The notes below the pieces were generated by a model. That model made no database searches. It was not told where the DNA came from and saw nothing but the letters and a program-made list of their open reading frames with translations. A stretch of 64,000 nucleotides of DNA from an uncultured Arenicella sp. GTDB lineage: Bacteria; Pseudomonadota; Gammaproteobacteria; Arenicellales; Arenicellaceae. The position numbers and the translations under genes were made by a program. The DNA is taken from NCBI GenBank assembly GCA_947499305.1, contig CANMNN010000018.1, positions 1 to 64,000 of the forward strand. Reading direction: 5' to 3'. Shown here one piece after another: positions 1-7,703 of the stretch. Position 1 is the stretch's first letter; each line of letters begins with the position of its first letter.

Positions 1-2
1 GG

Positions 3-500
3 AGCGGCACGACCACCCGTGACGCAGTACGAAGACTTAAGGGTACGCTCATCGCAGCTAAGACTCTTGAGCCTGCAGATCATTACTATTTAGCGGTAAT
101 GTATGGAACTAACGACTCTGGTGTTGGTATTTCAGCAAAAGAAACACAGTCCAATATTGAGCTGATCATTGACGCAGCTAGGCGTGAAAACGTTACTCCT
201 ATCATTGGAACAATTACGCCAAAAAAGAGGACTAATATATGGCCTGTTCAGCCGTACAATGAATCGATTACTCGCGCGGCGTCCAGTAAAGGTGCGTTAC
301 TAGTTGACCACAATTCTGCATGGCCTGTTGATAATACTGGCTTTCTAGCTAAAGATGGATTACACCCTAGTAAACAGGGCTACAAACTGATTTCTGAAAC
401 ATGGTTTAAATTTGCATTCGAGCACATCATAAGTCCTTCAAGCGAGCGAACTCCGAGCGTTTTGCCAGGTGTTTTAGAGCTTTTGTTCGGCCAAGATTAA
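3..500 (+). CDS. SGNH/GDSL-family hydrolase, 5' end cut by window edge
   Basis: The frame is open from the first bases of the window, so an internal ATG at 99 is not the real start. The visible part carries the GTND block (block III-like, with N and D) just after 99 and a DGLHP segment near the end (block V, Asp and His of the catalytic triad). Known: SGNH hydrolases are esterases, lipases or deacetylases with Ser, Gly, Asn and His in four blocks. The block I serine must lie to the left of the window. The substrate cannot be told. It probably belongs to the cargo of the integrative element. Family is confident, function is not. Confidence 0.75.
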   Translation, partial: SGTTTRDAVRRLKGTLIAAKTLEPADHYYLAVMYGTNDSGVGISAKETQSNIELIIDAARRENVTPIIGTITPKKRTNIWPVQPYNESITRAASSKGALLVDHNSAWPVDNTGFLAKDGLHPSKQGYKLISETWFKFAFEHIISPSSERTPSVLPGVLELLFGQD

Positions 501-525
501 ATGGTGAGATTCGACAATATCTGAC

Positions 526-555
526 AATGTCCGTAAAATACTCACAACGGACATT
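526..555. repeat. Inverted repeat between SGNH gene and K+ channel gene
   Basis: Nine-base arms AATGTCCGT and ACGGACATT are separated by 12 bases. The left arm is preceded by a partial direct repeat (GACAATATCT then GACAATGTCC). There is no T-run after the right arm, so it is a weak terminator candidate. It could instead be an operator for the downstream channel gene. Confidence 0.4.
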
Positions 556-624
556 TGAAGGCCAAACATTCAGTGCTTGGGTGAGTTAATGGTTACAAAA
601 TGGCGCAAAGGGTTAGTTTGAAAA

Positions 625-1239
625 ATGAATTTTCGAGATATAAAAGAAAAATTGAAAAATTATTGCACTGCACTTGTGCAGAAAGCAAAAAAAACATTTT
701 TGAATAGTTACTTTTATAAGGCTTCTAAATTATTTTCAGAAATAATTTTAGGAAATCTGTGGCTGTTTTATATATTCATGTTTTTAGGATTTATAGTTCT
801 TCCTTTATTTTTGAGCATAGAGCTAATATTCGGTGAGATAAAACAAGCGTTGTCTGGAGCGTTGTTTGTAGGGATATTATTTACAGGATTTATTTCTGCT
901 TTTGGATTAATAAGAGGAAATATTAAAAGCGCTATACATAATAAAACAACGATTAATAATATGTTTTATTTGTCACTGATCGGTAGTCTGATTATTAGTA
1001 TATCTTGGTTTGCTAACCAGTACAGAATAAACGGGATATATGATGTGAATGGGAGCATCGTTAACGACTCACTATCATGCCTATATTTTTCAATAGTTAC
1101 ATGGACGACTTTAGGCTATGGAGATTTTAGGCCTAGCGAAGCATCAAGAATGATAGCAGCCGCAGAAGCGATTGTTGGCTATATATACATGGCAGTAGTC
1201 ATCGCAGCAGTCACAAGTAGTATTAGAAAGAAGTCATAA
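625..1239 (+). CDS. Two-pore-helix K+ channel-like membrane protein
   Basis: The 204-residue protein has hydrophobic segments at about 44-67, 77-96, 113-130 and 181-200. The segment TTLGYGD at about 161-167, just before the last helix, matches the potassium selectivity filter signature (TxGYGD). Known: the ion channel 2 family passes K+ across the inner membrane through a tetrameric pore. No regulatory RCK or cyclic-nucleotide domain follows, since the protein ends five residues after the last helix. The first 40 residues are basic and probably cytoplasmic. The gene is very AT-rich, unlike the core genes, consistent with element cargo. It stands alone downstream of an inverted repeat. Confidence 0.8.
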   Translation: MNFRDIKEKLKNYCTALVQKAKKTFLNSYFYKASKLFSEIILGNLWLFYIFMFLGFIVLPLFLSIELIFGEIKQALSGALFVGILFTGFISAFGLIRGNIKSAIHNKTTINNMFYLSLIGSLIISISWFANQYRINGIYDVNGSIVNDSLSCLYFSIVTWTTLGYGDFRPSEASRMIAAAEAIVGYIYMAVVIAAVTSSIRKKS

Positions 1240-1395
1240 ATTTTTAGACAAGCTAGATAAGACTAAGGCCGGGTAACAAAGTTGTGGGTCAGATCTCGCA
1301 TCGTACACGCTACCTCAATGGCCGCTTAGGGCAAAACTCGGTCACGTACTGTCAGATGATTTCAAAACTTGATTGTCTTATATGTAAGATCAGGT

Positions 1396-2247
1396 TTAGG
1401 TTTCTACACCTAAAGAAAGTTGGGGTAAATTCTGAATAACGCTCCAATACTCTTCGAGCTTTTCAATAAAATCTCTTGATTCTTCGCTTTTAGTCTCGGG
1501 AATGATTACTTTTATTTGTGCGACTTCACCATCACATAAAAACTCTGAGATAAACATAATTGGATTTTTACTAAACATCATCATCTGTAGAATATTTGCC
1601 GTTCGTTCTGGATAAAGTGGTTTCATTATTGATTTTATCCGTCGGTCAATCATTGGCCAGTACCTCGCATCGAATCTAATATATTTTGCGTCGCCGTCTA
1701 TTATCTCATAAGGTATTTTTTTGTGATTTTCTACAAATAGCTCTACAAGTTCCTTAATTTGTAAAAGCTGCTTATTGGCTCTTTCAGAGTAAAACCTAGA
1801 AGACTGAACCGCTTTTTCCACTTGGTGATTAACTATTGTCTTAAAATCATCTCTAGCTAAATTCGACTTATCTACTCCTTGATTGATTTCCTCTGTACTA
1901 AATTCGATTGCTAAATGCGCTAGAACTTTCTCTAAGCAGGCAATTTCATATATTTCAGTTTTCCCATCACCCTCTCCAATATTTATTCGAGAATCGTGCA
2001 AAATTTTTTTAAATCCAGTTTCCATTCTAAATACATGCTGTTCACTCATAGATAGCCAATAAGAGCCTTCATAATCCGCTTCTCCGATCCATTTCAAGCT
2101 TTTCATTCGATTGACGACATTGTCAGCCTTACCTATTTTCAAAACACCTGTATCTGGATAAACGAGAATGTATAAATTCGATAGCTTGTCGGCGACAACA
2201 TCGTTGTCGTTAGTACGTGTTATTAAAGTTTCTGATGTCATCTTCAT
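1396..2247 (-). CDS. T5orf172 (GIY-YIG-like) domain protein
   Basis: Residues about 25-90 contain a YILVYPDTGVLKIGKA segment followed by N-x-R-M, which resembles the T5orf172/MUG113 domain, a relative of GIY-YIG nucleases found in phage and plasmid proteins. The remaining 190 residues are mostly helical and I do not recognise them. It is the last gene of the minus-strand maintenance operon, 29 bases after the 79-residue gene. Such proteins may bind or cut DNA, but I see no basis for naming a target. Domain call is moderate, function unknown. Confidence 0.6.
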   Translation of the reverse strand: MKMTSETLITRTNDNDVVADKLSNLYILVYPDTGVLKIGKADNVVNRMKSLKWIGEADYEGSYWLSMSEQHVFRMETGFKKILHDSRINIGEGDGKTEIYEIACLEKVLAHLAIEFSTEEINQGVDKSNLARDDFKTIVNHQVEKAVQSSRFYSERANKQLLQIKELVELFVENHKKIPYEIIDGDAKYIRFDARYWPMIDRRIKSIMKPLYPERTANILQMMMFSKNPIMFISEFLCDGEVAQIKVIIPETKSEESRDFIEKLEEYWSVIQNLPQLSLGVET

Positions 2248-2276
2248 CTCATTATTCAGAGGGTTAGTAATTTACT

Positions 2277-2516
2277 TCATTCTTTTAGAGCTGCGATATT
2301 AAGAGCAAAAGCCACTCCATTTTGATAAATAGTAGAATGATCATGGAATACATACGCACACTCAATTTCTGGTAAGTTTTCCCTGCAGTCGATGCAAGCT
2401 AAAAGTAGCCGCGTTGAAAATGTTTCCTCGTTAGTTTGATTATTAGCCTTGTATATTACTGAATCAGAAACTTGCTTCATTAGCACCTCTGCTTGAGTTT
2501 TTAATACAAATTTCAT
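2277..2516 (-). CDS. Small hypothetical protein in maintenance operon
   Basis: A 79-residue protein whose ATG overlaps the stop of the preceding gene by four bases (ATGA), which suggests translational coupling. It has two cysteines (ACIDC) in the middle and no clear hydrophobic segment. I do not recognise a family. Its place between the coiled-coil gene and the T5orf172 gene supports a role in the element's maintenance or transfer, but nothing in the sequence fixes it. Confidence 0.6.
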   Translation of the reverse strand: MKFVLKTQAEVLMKQVSDSVIYKANNQTNEETFSTRLLLACIDCRENLPEIECAYVFHDHSTIYQNGVAFALNIAALKE

Positions 2517-2797
2517 CTGATAGACGACTTTCCTAGATAATCCTTCAATAAATCACGGTCTCGCTGACTTGCTTCCTCAATCGCCATATCAAAAATCTTT
2601 GCGCATTGCTCATCGCCATTTTTTAACCTCAACGTAAGATATCCTCCTAAAATAATCTTGGCTCGAGTTTCCTTTTTCCGCTCAGCTTCTTTCTCCCTTG
2701 CGTCAATAGCTCGCATTTGTGCTTTAAGCTGCTTTTCCTTCTGGTTTAACTTTTGAAGCTTAAGCTCTAATTCTGATTTACGTTTGTTAATACTCAT
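2513..2797 (-). CDS. Coiled-coil protein resembling TraD/MobC-type mobilisation accessory proteins
   Basis: The 94-residue protein starts with a long, highly charged heptad-like region (about 3-45, rich in K, E, Q, L), followed by RAKIILGGYLTL and a C-terminal helix. This layout, a basic coiled coil then R-K-I-(I/L)-x-G, resembles small mobilisation accessory proteins (TraD/MobC type) of plasmids. The likeness is by pattern only. It overlaps the next gene by four bases and follows the previous one by six. No relaxase is visible in the window, so a relaxosome role is conjecture. Confidence 0.55.
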   Translation of the reverse strand: MSINKRKSELELKLQKLNQKEKQLKAQMRAIDAREKEAERKKETRAKIILGGYLTLRLKNGDEQCAKIFDMAIEEASQRDRDLLKDYLGKSSIR

Positions 2798-2803
2798 ATT
2801 TTC

Positions 2804-3121
2804 TTATTGGTTATAGTTAGATTTTAATGAATCAAGCGCCATTTCGATTACTCGAGCAATCTTTGGCTTTTTACCTTCTGAGTGTTTTATCGAGAGAATC
2901 AATTCATCTAATGTGTCGCCAGACTGCTCGCTTATAAACGTGCTCACTCGGTAAGTTCTTCTTGGTGTTTGCCCTATAGAATTAATCGCTTCCGATTTCT
3001 CAGGCAGACGAATATTATTTACTTCGTTTCCAAGCTTTGGCGATGTGGCCAAGCCTTTGCCGCGTGGTTTTCTGTTTTTCTGCAATTCTGCAAAAACGTT
3101 TTTCTGTTTTTCTGTTTCCAT
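2804..3121 (-). CDS. Small basic protein, probable ribbon-helix-helix partner of ParA
   Basis: The 105-residue protein has a basic, probably disordered N-terminal half and a C-terminal part (about 55-100) with a strand (RTYRVSTFI) followed by two predicted helices. That layout is like ParG or Omega-type ribbon-helix-helix DNA-binding proteins. It starts six bases after the ParA-like gene. Known: in type Ib partition systems a small RHH protein encoded downstream of parA binds the centromere. I infer this role from size, layout and position. No centromere repeats were identified. Confidence 0.5.
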   Translation of the reverse strand: METEKQKNVFAELQKNRKPRGKGLATSPKLGNEVNNIRLPEKSEAINSIGQTPRRTYRVSTFISEQSGDTLDELILSIKHSEGKKPKIARVIEMALDSLKSNYNQ

Positions 3122-3127
3122 TACGCA

Positions 3128-3769
3128 TTACCTCAGCAAAGAAGATAGAAGCTGATGAACAACAGACTTAGAACTTTCGTTCAAAGTCGCAAAGGTCGTC
3201 TCAGTGATCGCATACGAATCATTCATTGCACATCGATATCCGACTCGTTCCCATATTGCGCTAGATAGAACTTTGAGAGCTCCGTTACCAAAATCAGCCT
3301 TATTGACGTAGTTAATCGCTTGTTTTAGCTCGGCAGCTGATCCGACCCTGGTGAATACCAGGATAAGGCGCTCTATCGGCACACCGTCATTAACTAGTTG
3401 GTAGATAGTGCCTAGTGAGAGATCGATATCTTTTTTACTCGGTGGCGTTGGTAGTACAACTAGATCAACATTTTGGGCGATCAATGCCGTCGCAGATGTT
3501 GCTCGACTAGGAGCATCGATGATGGCTAGATTTTCGTTGCTGAAGCAATTCAATGCTTCCATCGCACTACCAACAGAGTGAACCGTAAAGGTAGGCTCAA
3601 TAGCGAGTTCTTTTCGTAAGAGGAGCCACTGAGTAACTGTTCGATGCTCCTCGTCTAAATCCGCCACGGACACGTTCAGGCCATTCTTAACGCATTCGAC
3701 CGCCATTGCACAAGCTAGGCTAGATTTCATAACGTTTCCGCTTTGAGATATAAAAGCGAGCTTATTCAT
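3128..3769 (-). CDS. ParA/MinD-family ATPase with atypical Walker A motif
   Basis: The 213-residue protein is the short ParA type without an N-terminal HTH domain. The P-loop at residues 9-17 reads QSGNVMKSS: the nucleotide-binding lysine is kept, but the deviant-Walker signature lysine is serine and the GG pair is GN. Other ParA landmarks are present, including an ADLDEEH segment (switch I region) near 36-42 and an IIDAP segment (Walker B) near 83-87. Its start overlaps the stop of the replication gene by eight bases. It probably segregates or stabilises the excised element. The odd P-loop makes normal ATP-driven dimerisation uncertain. Confidence 0.75.
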   Translation of the reverse strand: MNKLAFISQSGNVMKSSLACAMAVECVKNGLNVSVADLDEEHRTVTQWLLLRKELAIEPTFTVHSVGSAMEALNCFSNENLAIIDAPSRATSATALIAQNVDLVVLPTPPSKKDIDLSLGTIYQLVNDGVPIERLILVFTRVGSAAELKQAINYVNKADFGNGALKVLSSAIWERVGYRCAMNDSYAITETTFATLNESSKSVVHQLLSSLLR

Positions 3770-4574
3770 TCTCTAATCTCTCACGCAACTCTTGCTGAAG
3801 CTGTTCAGTTGGCTTGCCTACCGTATAGATACCAAACTTTTCGCACTCCTTCATAAGCGAGTCACCAAGTAATTTAGAGCTTTTTGATAATGCTGCTTGA
3901 TTGGCTGTTTTTGGCCTCAATAAGGTTTGAACGAAGCAGCTGTCCCAGCGTGCTTTTGTTCTTCTCTCTGATGGTTTAGCAAGCATACTGATTTTGTAAT
4001 CTGACACCTGTTCTTCAATATCGCTTTTTGTTATTCCTTTTTTATGAAGCTCACCTATTAACTCAGCGCTAAGTGCTGGCTCCCATGCGGCGGTCATTCT
4101 CACTTTCGTATTATCCGAACTTGCTACTTCTTTATTATTGTTCTTGTAGTTAGGATATGTCGGAAATTTTTCCGCCTCTCCTCGGATTTCTTTCCGAGAT
4201 AGTGTTTTTTTACTATTCGGAAATTTTTCCGACATAGGGTTTATGACCATCTCGGATTTTTTTCCGCCATAGTATGTTTTTCCTAGTTCTGTAATGAGTA
4301 TGCAGTCCTTCTTTCCTGATTTTCTGTATTCGATCAGGCCGAGTTCAGCTAGACTCTTTAGGTAACGATAAATGGTGTCAGGCTTGAGCTTTAGAAGTTT
4401 TAATTCAGTACAAATTTTCTGCCTAGCTACCCAATAAAAAACACGTTTATCGAATAGCACTGGCTCAGCCCATGTACTGCAAGAGCCCAAAAGTGAGAAT
4501 ATGTGCGCGTGCTTTATTGTCGGTATACCCAACTCATCAGCTTGAAGTTGGTTGACCGCTATGGTGTATCTCAT
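3762..4574 (-). CDS. Replication protein with winged helix and DnaT/O-like C-terminal region
   Basis: The N-terminal part (about 30-105) reads as a winged helix, with ARQKICTELKLL, then IYRYLKSLAELGLIEYRK. A charged linker follows to about 165. The C-terminal 100 residues have the spacing W-x-P ... L ... GI ... T-x-A-x-W-D-x-x-F, as in DnaT or phage O-type replication proteins that help load helicase at an origin. It is two bases from the upstream HTH gene and overlaps parA, so the three are probably co-translated. Inferred role: initiation or restart of replication of the excised element. Confidence 0.6.
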   Translation of the reverse strand: MRYTIAVNQLQADELGIPTIKHAHIFSLLGSCSTWAEPVLFDKRVFYWVARQKICTELKLLKLKPDTIYRYLKSLAELGLIEYRKSGKKDCILITELGKTYYGGKKSEMVINPMSEKFPNSKKTLSRKEIRGEAEKFPTYPNYKNNNKEVASSDNTKVRMTAAWEPALSAELIGELHKKGITKSDIEEQVSDYKISMLAKPSERRTKARWDSCFVQTLLRPKTANQAALSKSSKLLGDSLMKECEKFGIYTVGKPTEQLQQELRERLENE

Positions 4575-4576
4575 AT

Positions 4577-4855
4577 CTATTTCTCTTGCCTGATGTCACG
4601 CCCTTCAACGCCGTTATCCACCAGGTCTGCAATTTGCTCAGTGCGAAAATATATTCTTCGACCATATCGATTTTTTGCATCATTTAGGGCGTTAGATAAA
4701 TCTGATTTACGACTTAAAATTATTCGTATTGCATCTGTACTTTTATGAAATAGATTCGCCACTTCATCAATTTTCATTAACGGACCATGTTTTGAAATTA
4801 GATAATCAAACGTTGTACTGTTTTTTTGTTGTTGTATGTCGACATTACCAATCAT
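4577..4855 (-). CDS. Small helix-turn-helix DNA-binding protein (plasmid/excisionase-like)
   Basis: The 92-residue protein has an HTH-like core (LMKIDEVANLFHKS, then AIRIILSRKSD) of the kind in small plasmid-related and excisionase-like proteins, followed by a GRRIYFRTEQIADL segment that would be the wing. It is the first gene of the seven-gene minus-strand operon and diverges from the 4998 gene, so it may regulate the 142-base intergenic region or act as a directionality factor for the integrase. Neither is shown by the sequence. Confidence 0.6.
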   Translation of the reverse strand: MIGNVDIQQQKNSTTFDYLISKHGPLMKIDEVANLFHKSTDAIRIILSRKSDLSNALNDAKNRYGRRIYFRTEQIADLVDNGVEGRDIRQEK

Positions 4856-4957
4856 GTTCTTTCTCGCTATGCTTTATTGCTTTCACAAGCGATCATCAAC
4901 CTTCATAAAGGAATTGTCGTTACTCCATATTTGGCTTTTATGGTTCCTAAAATTAAG

Positions 4958-4963
4958 TATAAT
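4958..4963 (+). promoter_or_regulatory. Probable -10 box of the cargo operon
   Basis: A perfect TATAAT lies 34 bases before the ATG at 4998. The only -35-like sequence (TTGGCT near 4931) is 21 bases away, which is too far for a strong sigma-70 promoter. A second TATAAT at 4980-4985 is only 12 bases from the ATG. The promoter could depend on an activator. Confidence 0.4.
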
Positions 4964-4997
4964 GTCCTTATTAACTATTTATAATTGAGTACATTAT

Positions 4998-5924
4998 ATG
5001 CCTCGACCAATTCAGACAAAATCACAGAAATTGGTTTCAAAAATAAAAACTAAAGTTTGGTTGAAACACCTTTTATCTGTAACACAGACCAACAACATGA
5101 ATCAGCTCAGTAACTATATTCATGGCCTTGGTGGAGAGATACAACGCAGTCAGTTATATGACTTCGAATATGGATATAAATCCCCAAGAAAGAAAACTAT
5201 CGAATCCATTAATATATTGATCCCTGACTCTATAAAAGCTTTTGATTTTGGAACTGAGGGCTCCTTATTAAACGAGGTAATAGGGTGTGATACAGATCTG
5301 CTTCTTTTTTATATTTGCGACCAATACCACGAGAACTGGAAAGAAAAACCTAAATCAATCGATTTTTATTGGCTAATTAAGTTTTCATTGGACTCAACTG
5401 GAAACGCTCTTGCATCTTCTAGGTCAGATGAATTCTCTTTTAAGTCAGTCATGGGAGGACTCGCAAGAGTTATGTCAGCCTCGGAAAATATTATTGAAGA
5501 TAATCCATTAAGATTTTTGGCTGGATTGGTTTTGGCTTATCGATATGGGTTTTATAGGAGTCGTTTTAGATACTCTTATGTACCAGAGTTATCAATCTTG
5601 ATTTTTAAAGCCCTTCAGCATACTTCAATTCGCGAAACCTTAGAAAACTATAATATCTATAGCGATATCGTTGAATGGGTATACTTACAACTAACCAATT
5701 GGTGTGGTGAGTTAGGGAACTCCATCGGTGAGTCATTAGTAAATTTTCAAGGATTACCAACTAAAGATGAACTAATTTCCAACCCGAAAGCTTTTGTTGA
5801 GAAGTATCAGGCGGTTAGGGTCTATAACGACCGAGTCGCAACTCACCAGAATATTGTGTACTTTAATGAACACTTAAATGTTAATGATATCCGCCCAGGC
5901 ATAGATGTAAAAAACTTAGTTTGA
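4998..5924 (+). CDS. Uncharacterised cargo protein, first gene of a two-gene operon
   Basis: I do not recognise a family. The 308-residue protein starts with a basic region, then a segment around residues 30-75 with RSQLYDFEYGYKSPRKKTIE that looks like an XRE-type recognition helix region (helix, turn, and a conserved-looking SP-x-x-x-T). The rest is probably alpha-helical and lacks a signal peptide or clear membrane helix. It is AT-rich and is followed at once by the 5960 gene; their frames overlap if the upstream TTG of that gene is used. Inferred: a DNA-binding or sensor component of a two-gene cargo system. Confidence 0.65.
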   Translation: MPRPIQTKSQKLVSKIKTKVWLKHLLSVTQTNNMNQLSNYIHGLGGEIQRSQLYDFEYGYKSPRKKTIESINILIPDSIKAFDFGTEGSLLNEVIGCDTDLLLFYICDQYHENWKEKPKSIDFYWLIKFSLDSTGNALASSRSDEFSFKSVMGGLARVMSASENIIEDNPLRFLAGLVLAYRYGFYRSRFRYSYVPELSILIFKALQHTSIRETLENYNIYSDIVEWVYLQLTNWCGELGNSIGESLVNFQGLPTKDELISNPKAFVEKYQAVRVYNDRVATHQNIVYFNEHLNVNDIRPGIDVKNLV

Positions 5925-5959
5925 TTTTAACTATAACTACATCTCTAAATATCAATCAA

Positions 5960-7102
5960 ATGAATAGTGAATCATACTTTGAGGAGTTAGAAGAGCGAGC
6001 TAACTTAATTTTATCAAGCTTATATTTTTGCTCTGGGAAAACTAAGCTTTCGGTGAACTTCAGTGATTCTGGATACGGGTTCACTAAATCAATTGATATA
6101 GTTTTACAGCCCGACTATCCGAAACACTCAAAAATGTCCCTCTATCTTAGCCTCAACTTTGAAAGTTTTGTTGTAAGGGTAATAGACCTAACTCCATGTG
6201 ACTCGTCATATTACAACTCTGGCTTTGGTTCTCTATTATTTAATACTGGTATAGCAGTACTTAATGATTTAGCCGATAAATACAAAATTTCACAGTCTCT
6301 TTTCAAGGTCATAGGAGAGTGCGAATTCGCTATCAATGGAGGCGAAAGTAATGAGCGCCGGAAGGGGTTTTGGGGTTCATTTGGATTCATAGTCTCTAAT
6401 AGAAAAACCAGAGCTGGTCATAACCCAATGTCAGCTAAATTAACAGACTTAGTATTAAAAAAGGGGGTTACTAAAAATGGTAGCGAAAAAATTATCCCGC
6501 TTAGCCGTTTTTTAGATCACGAAAATATTCAACTCTCAGCAGAAGAAATACATGCGATCCACAGCTTTAAGTACAAGTTAAAAGATTTGGTAGCTATGGA
6601 AAGTGAATATGATCGCGGGACTCAATTTAGACAACAAGCAACAAAAACTTTAACTTTAATGCTTCGCTCTACTTTATTTCTAATTTTTATATCTCTCATA
6701 TACTTCGCTATAAAAATAGACTTTCCTAGCCAAGAAGCGTTTGCAACCTACTCTTTCTTTTCAATCATGCTTTTATTTGGTTTTTGGACTTCTTCACAGT
6801 CGCCAACACTTCGCTGGAAACTTAGAAATCTACTAACTAGTCATAAAAAGTCGGAAGAAATATTCGAGGCCTACCGTCAGAAGCGCAAGGCACTCGAAAA
6901 ATATGTTTTTGGTCTTGAGCGCAAATATAATGGTCTTTTATGGCGACTGACAACCGTTATAGAACATATTCCTAGTACTGAAAGGGAGAAGAGCCTCATT
7001 CACTACTCGCGTGAGCACACCTCTCTTTTAGGTAATCGTATAGATGAATATCTAAAACTATTTGAATATTGCAGACTTACTTCATGTTTTCGAGAACTTT
7101 AA
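5960..7102 (+). CDS. Membrane-anchored protein with possible GNAT-like domain
   Basis: I chose ATG 5960, giving 380 residues. A TTG at 5921 would overlap the previous gene and add 13 residues. The N-terminal 150 residues contain SGFGSLL at about 87-93 followed by a helix, then RRKGFWGSFGF at about 134-144. This order, G-x-G before a helix and F-(Y/W)-x-x-F-G-F later, is like motifs A and B of GNAT acyltransferases, but the likeness is weak. Two membrane helices follow at about 233-251 and 260-277, then a long charged helical tail. It probably acts with the upstream gene product. Function unknown. Confidence 0.6.
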   Translation: MNSESYFEELEERANLILSSLYFCSGKTKLSVNFSDSGYGFTKSIDIVLQPDYPKHSKMSLYLSLNFESFVVRVIDLTPCDSSYYNSGFGSLLFNTGIAVLNDLADKYKISQSLFKVIGECEFAINGGESNERRKGFWGSFGFIVSNRKTRAGHNPMSAKLTDLVLKKGVTKNGSEKIIPLSRFLDHENIQLSAEEIHAIHSFKYKLKDLVAMESEYDRGTQFRQQATKTLTLMLRSTLFLIFISLIYFAIKIDFPSQEAFATYSFFSIMLLFGFWTSSQSPTLRWKLRNLLTSHKKSEEIFEAYRQKRKALEKYVFGLERKYNGLLWRLTTVIEHIPSTEREKSLIHYSREHTSLLGNRIDEYLKLFEYCRLTSCFREL

Positions 7103-7175
7103 AGCTGTCTAACTATTATTAGGTGATTTGGAGTGGTAGGTTTGACTTCAACCTAATGATTTTAATTATTCACTC

Positions 7176-7691
7176 ATGATAAAACCTATTTCTTTAATAA
7201 CAACAGCGTTGTTCTTATCAACAGTCAACTCGTATGCGTTCGAGTCAAAGGACTACCCTGTTAAACTTGAACCTCAAATTGTAGGCGTTGCCTCGACTTC
7301 CTCAGAGCAAATGAATGTTGTTCTGGCTAAAGATGGCAAAACCACTACTATTTTTGAACTGCATTTTTCAGAGTATCCCTTTAGCTATCGTTCAAAATTC
7401 TGTGATTCAAATCAGTTCTTTAAGACAGTAAAGCCACTAATTCAAAGCGATTATCAGCGTATACCGACGCAAGCTAACGAATCAAAATGTGAAATCGACA
7501 TATCAATATGGAAATCCGATGAGACTATCGAATACAGCTTCAACATCGTTACGGTAAATGGCTTTAAAGCAATGATGCAGACGCCGAAAAATGTTTTCGT
7601 AACAACGACAACTGATAGCTATAAAAATAGCCGCAAGCAACTATCGAACGAGGGAAGCGACGGAATATCGCTCAAAAGGATTACCAACTAA
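7176..7691 (+). CDS. Secreted protein of unknown function
   Basis: The 171-residue protein begins with a typical Sec signal (basic start, hydrophobic stretch, likely cut after NSYA at about residue 22). The mature part has two cysteines that could form a disulfide, which fits a periplasmic location. I recognise no domain. It lies between the two-gene cargo operon and the convergent integrase, so it is probably element cargo. The stop is 12 bases from the integrase stop and no terminator hairpin is visible. Confidence 0.6.
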   Translation: MIKPISLITTALFLSTVNSYAFESKDYPVKLEPQIVGVASTSSEQMNVVLAKDGKTTTIFELHFSEYPFSYRSKFCDSNQFFKTVKPLIQSDYQRIPTQANESKCEIDISIWKSDETIEYSFNIVTVNGFKAMMQTPKNVFVTTTTDSYKNSRKQLSNEGSDGISLKRITN

Positions 7692-7703
7692 AAATTCAAA
7701 GGA

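Noticed and set aside
1396-2247. Homing endonuclease
   Set aside because: The T5orf172 domain is a relative of GIY-YIG, but there is no intron or intein context and it closes a maintenance operon.
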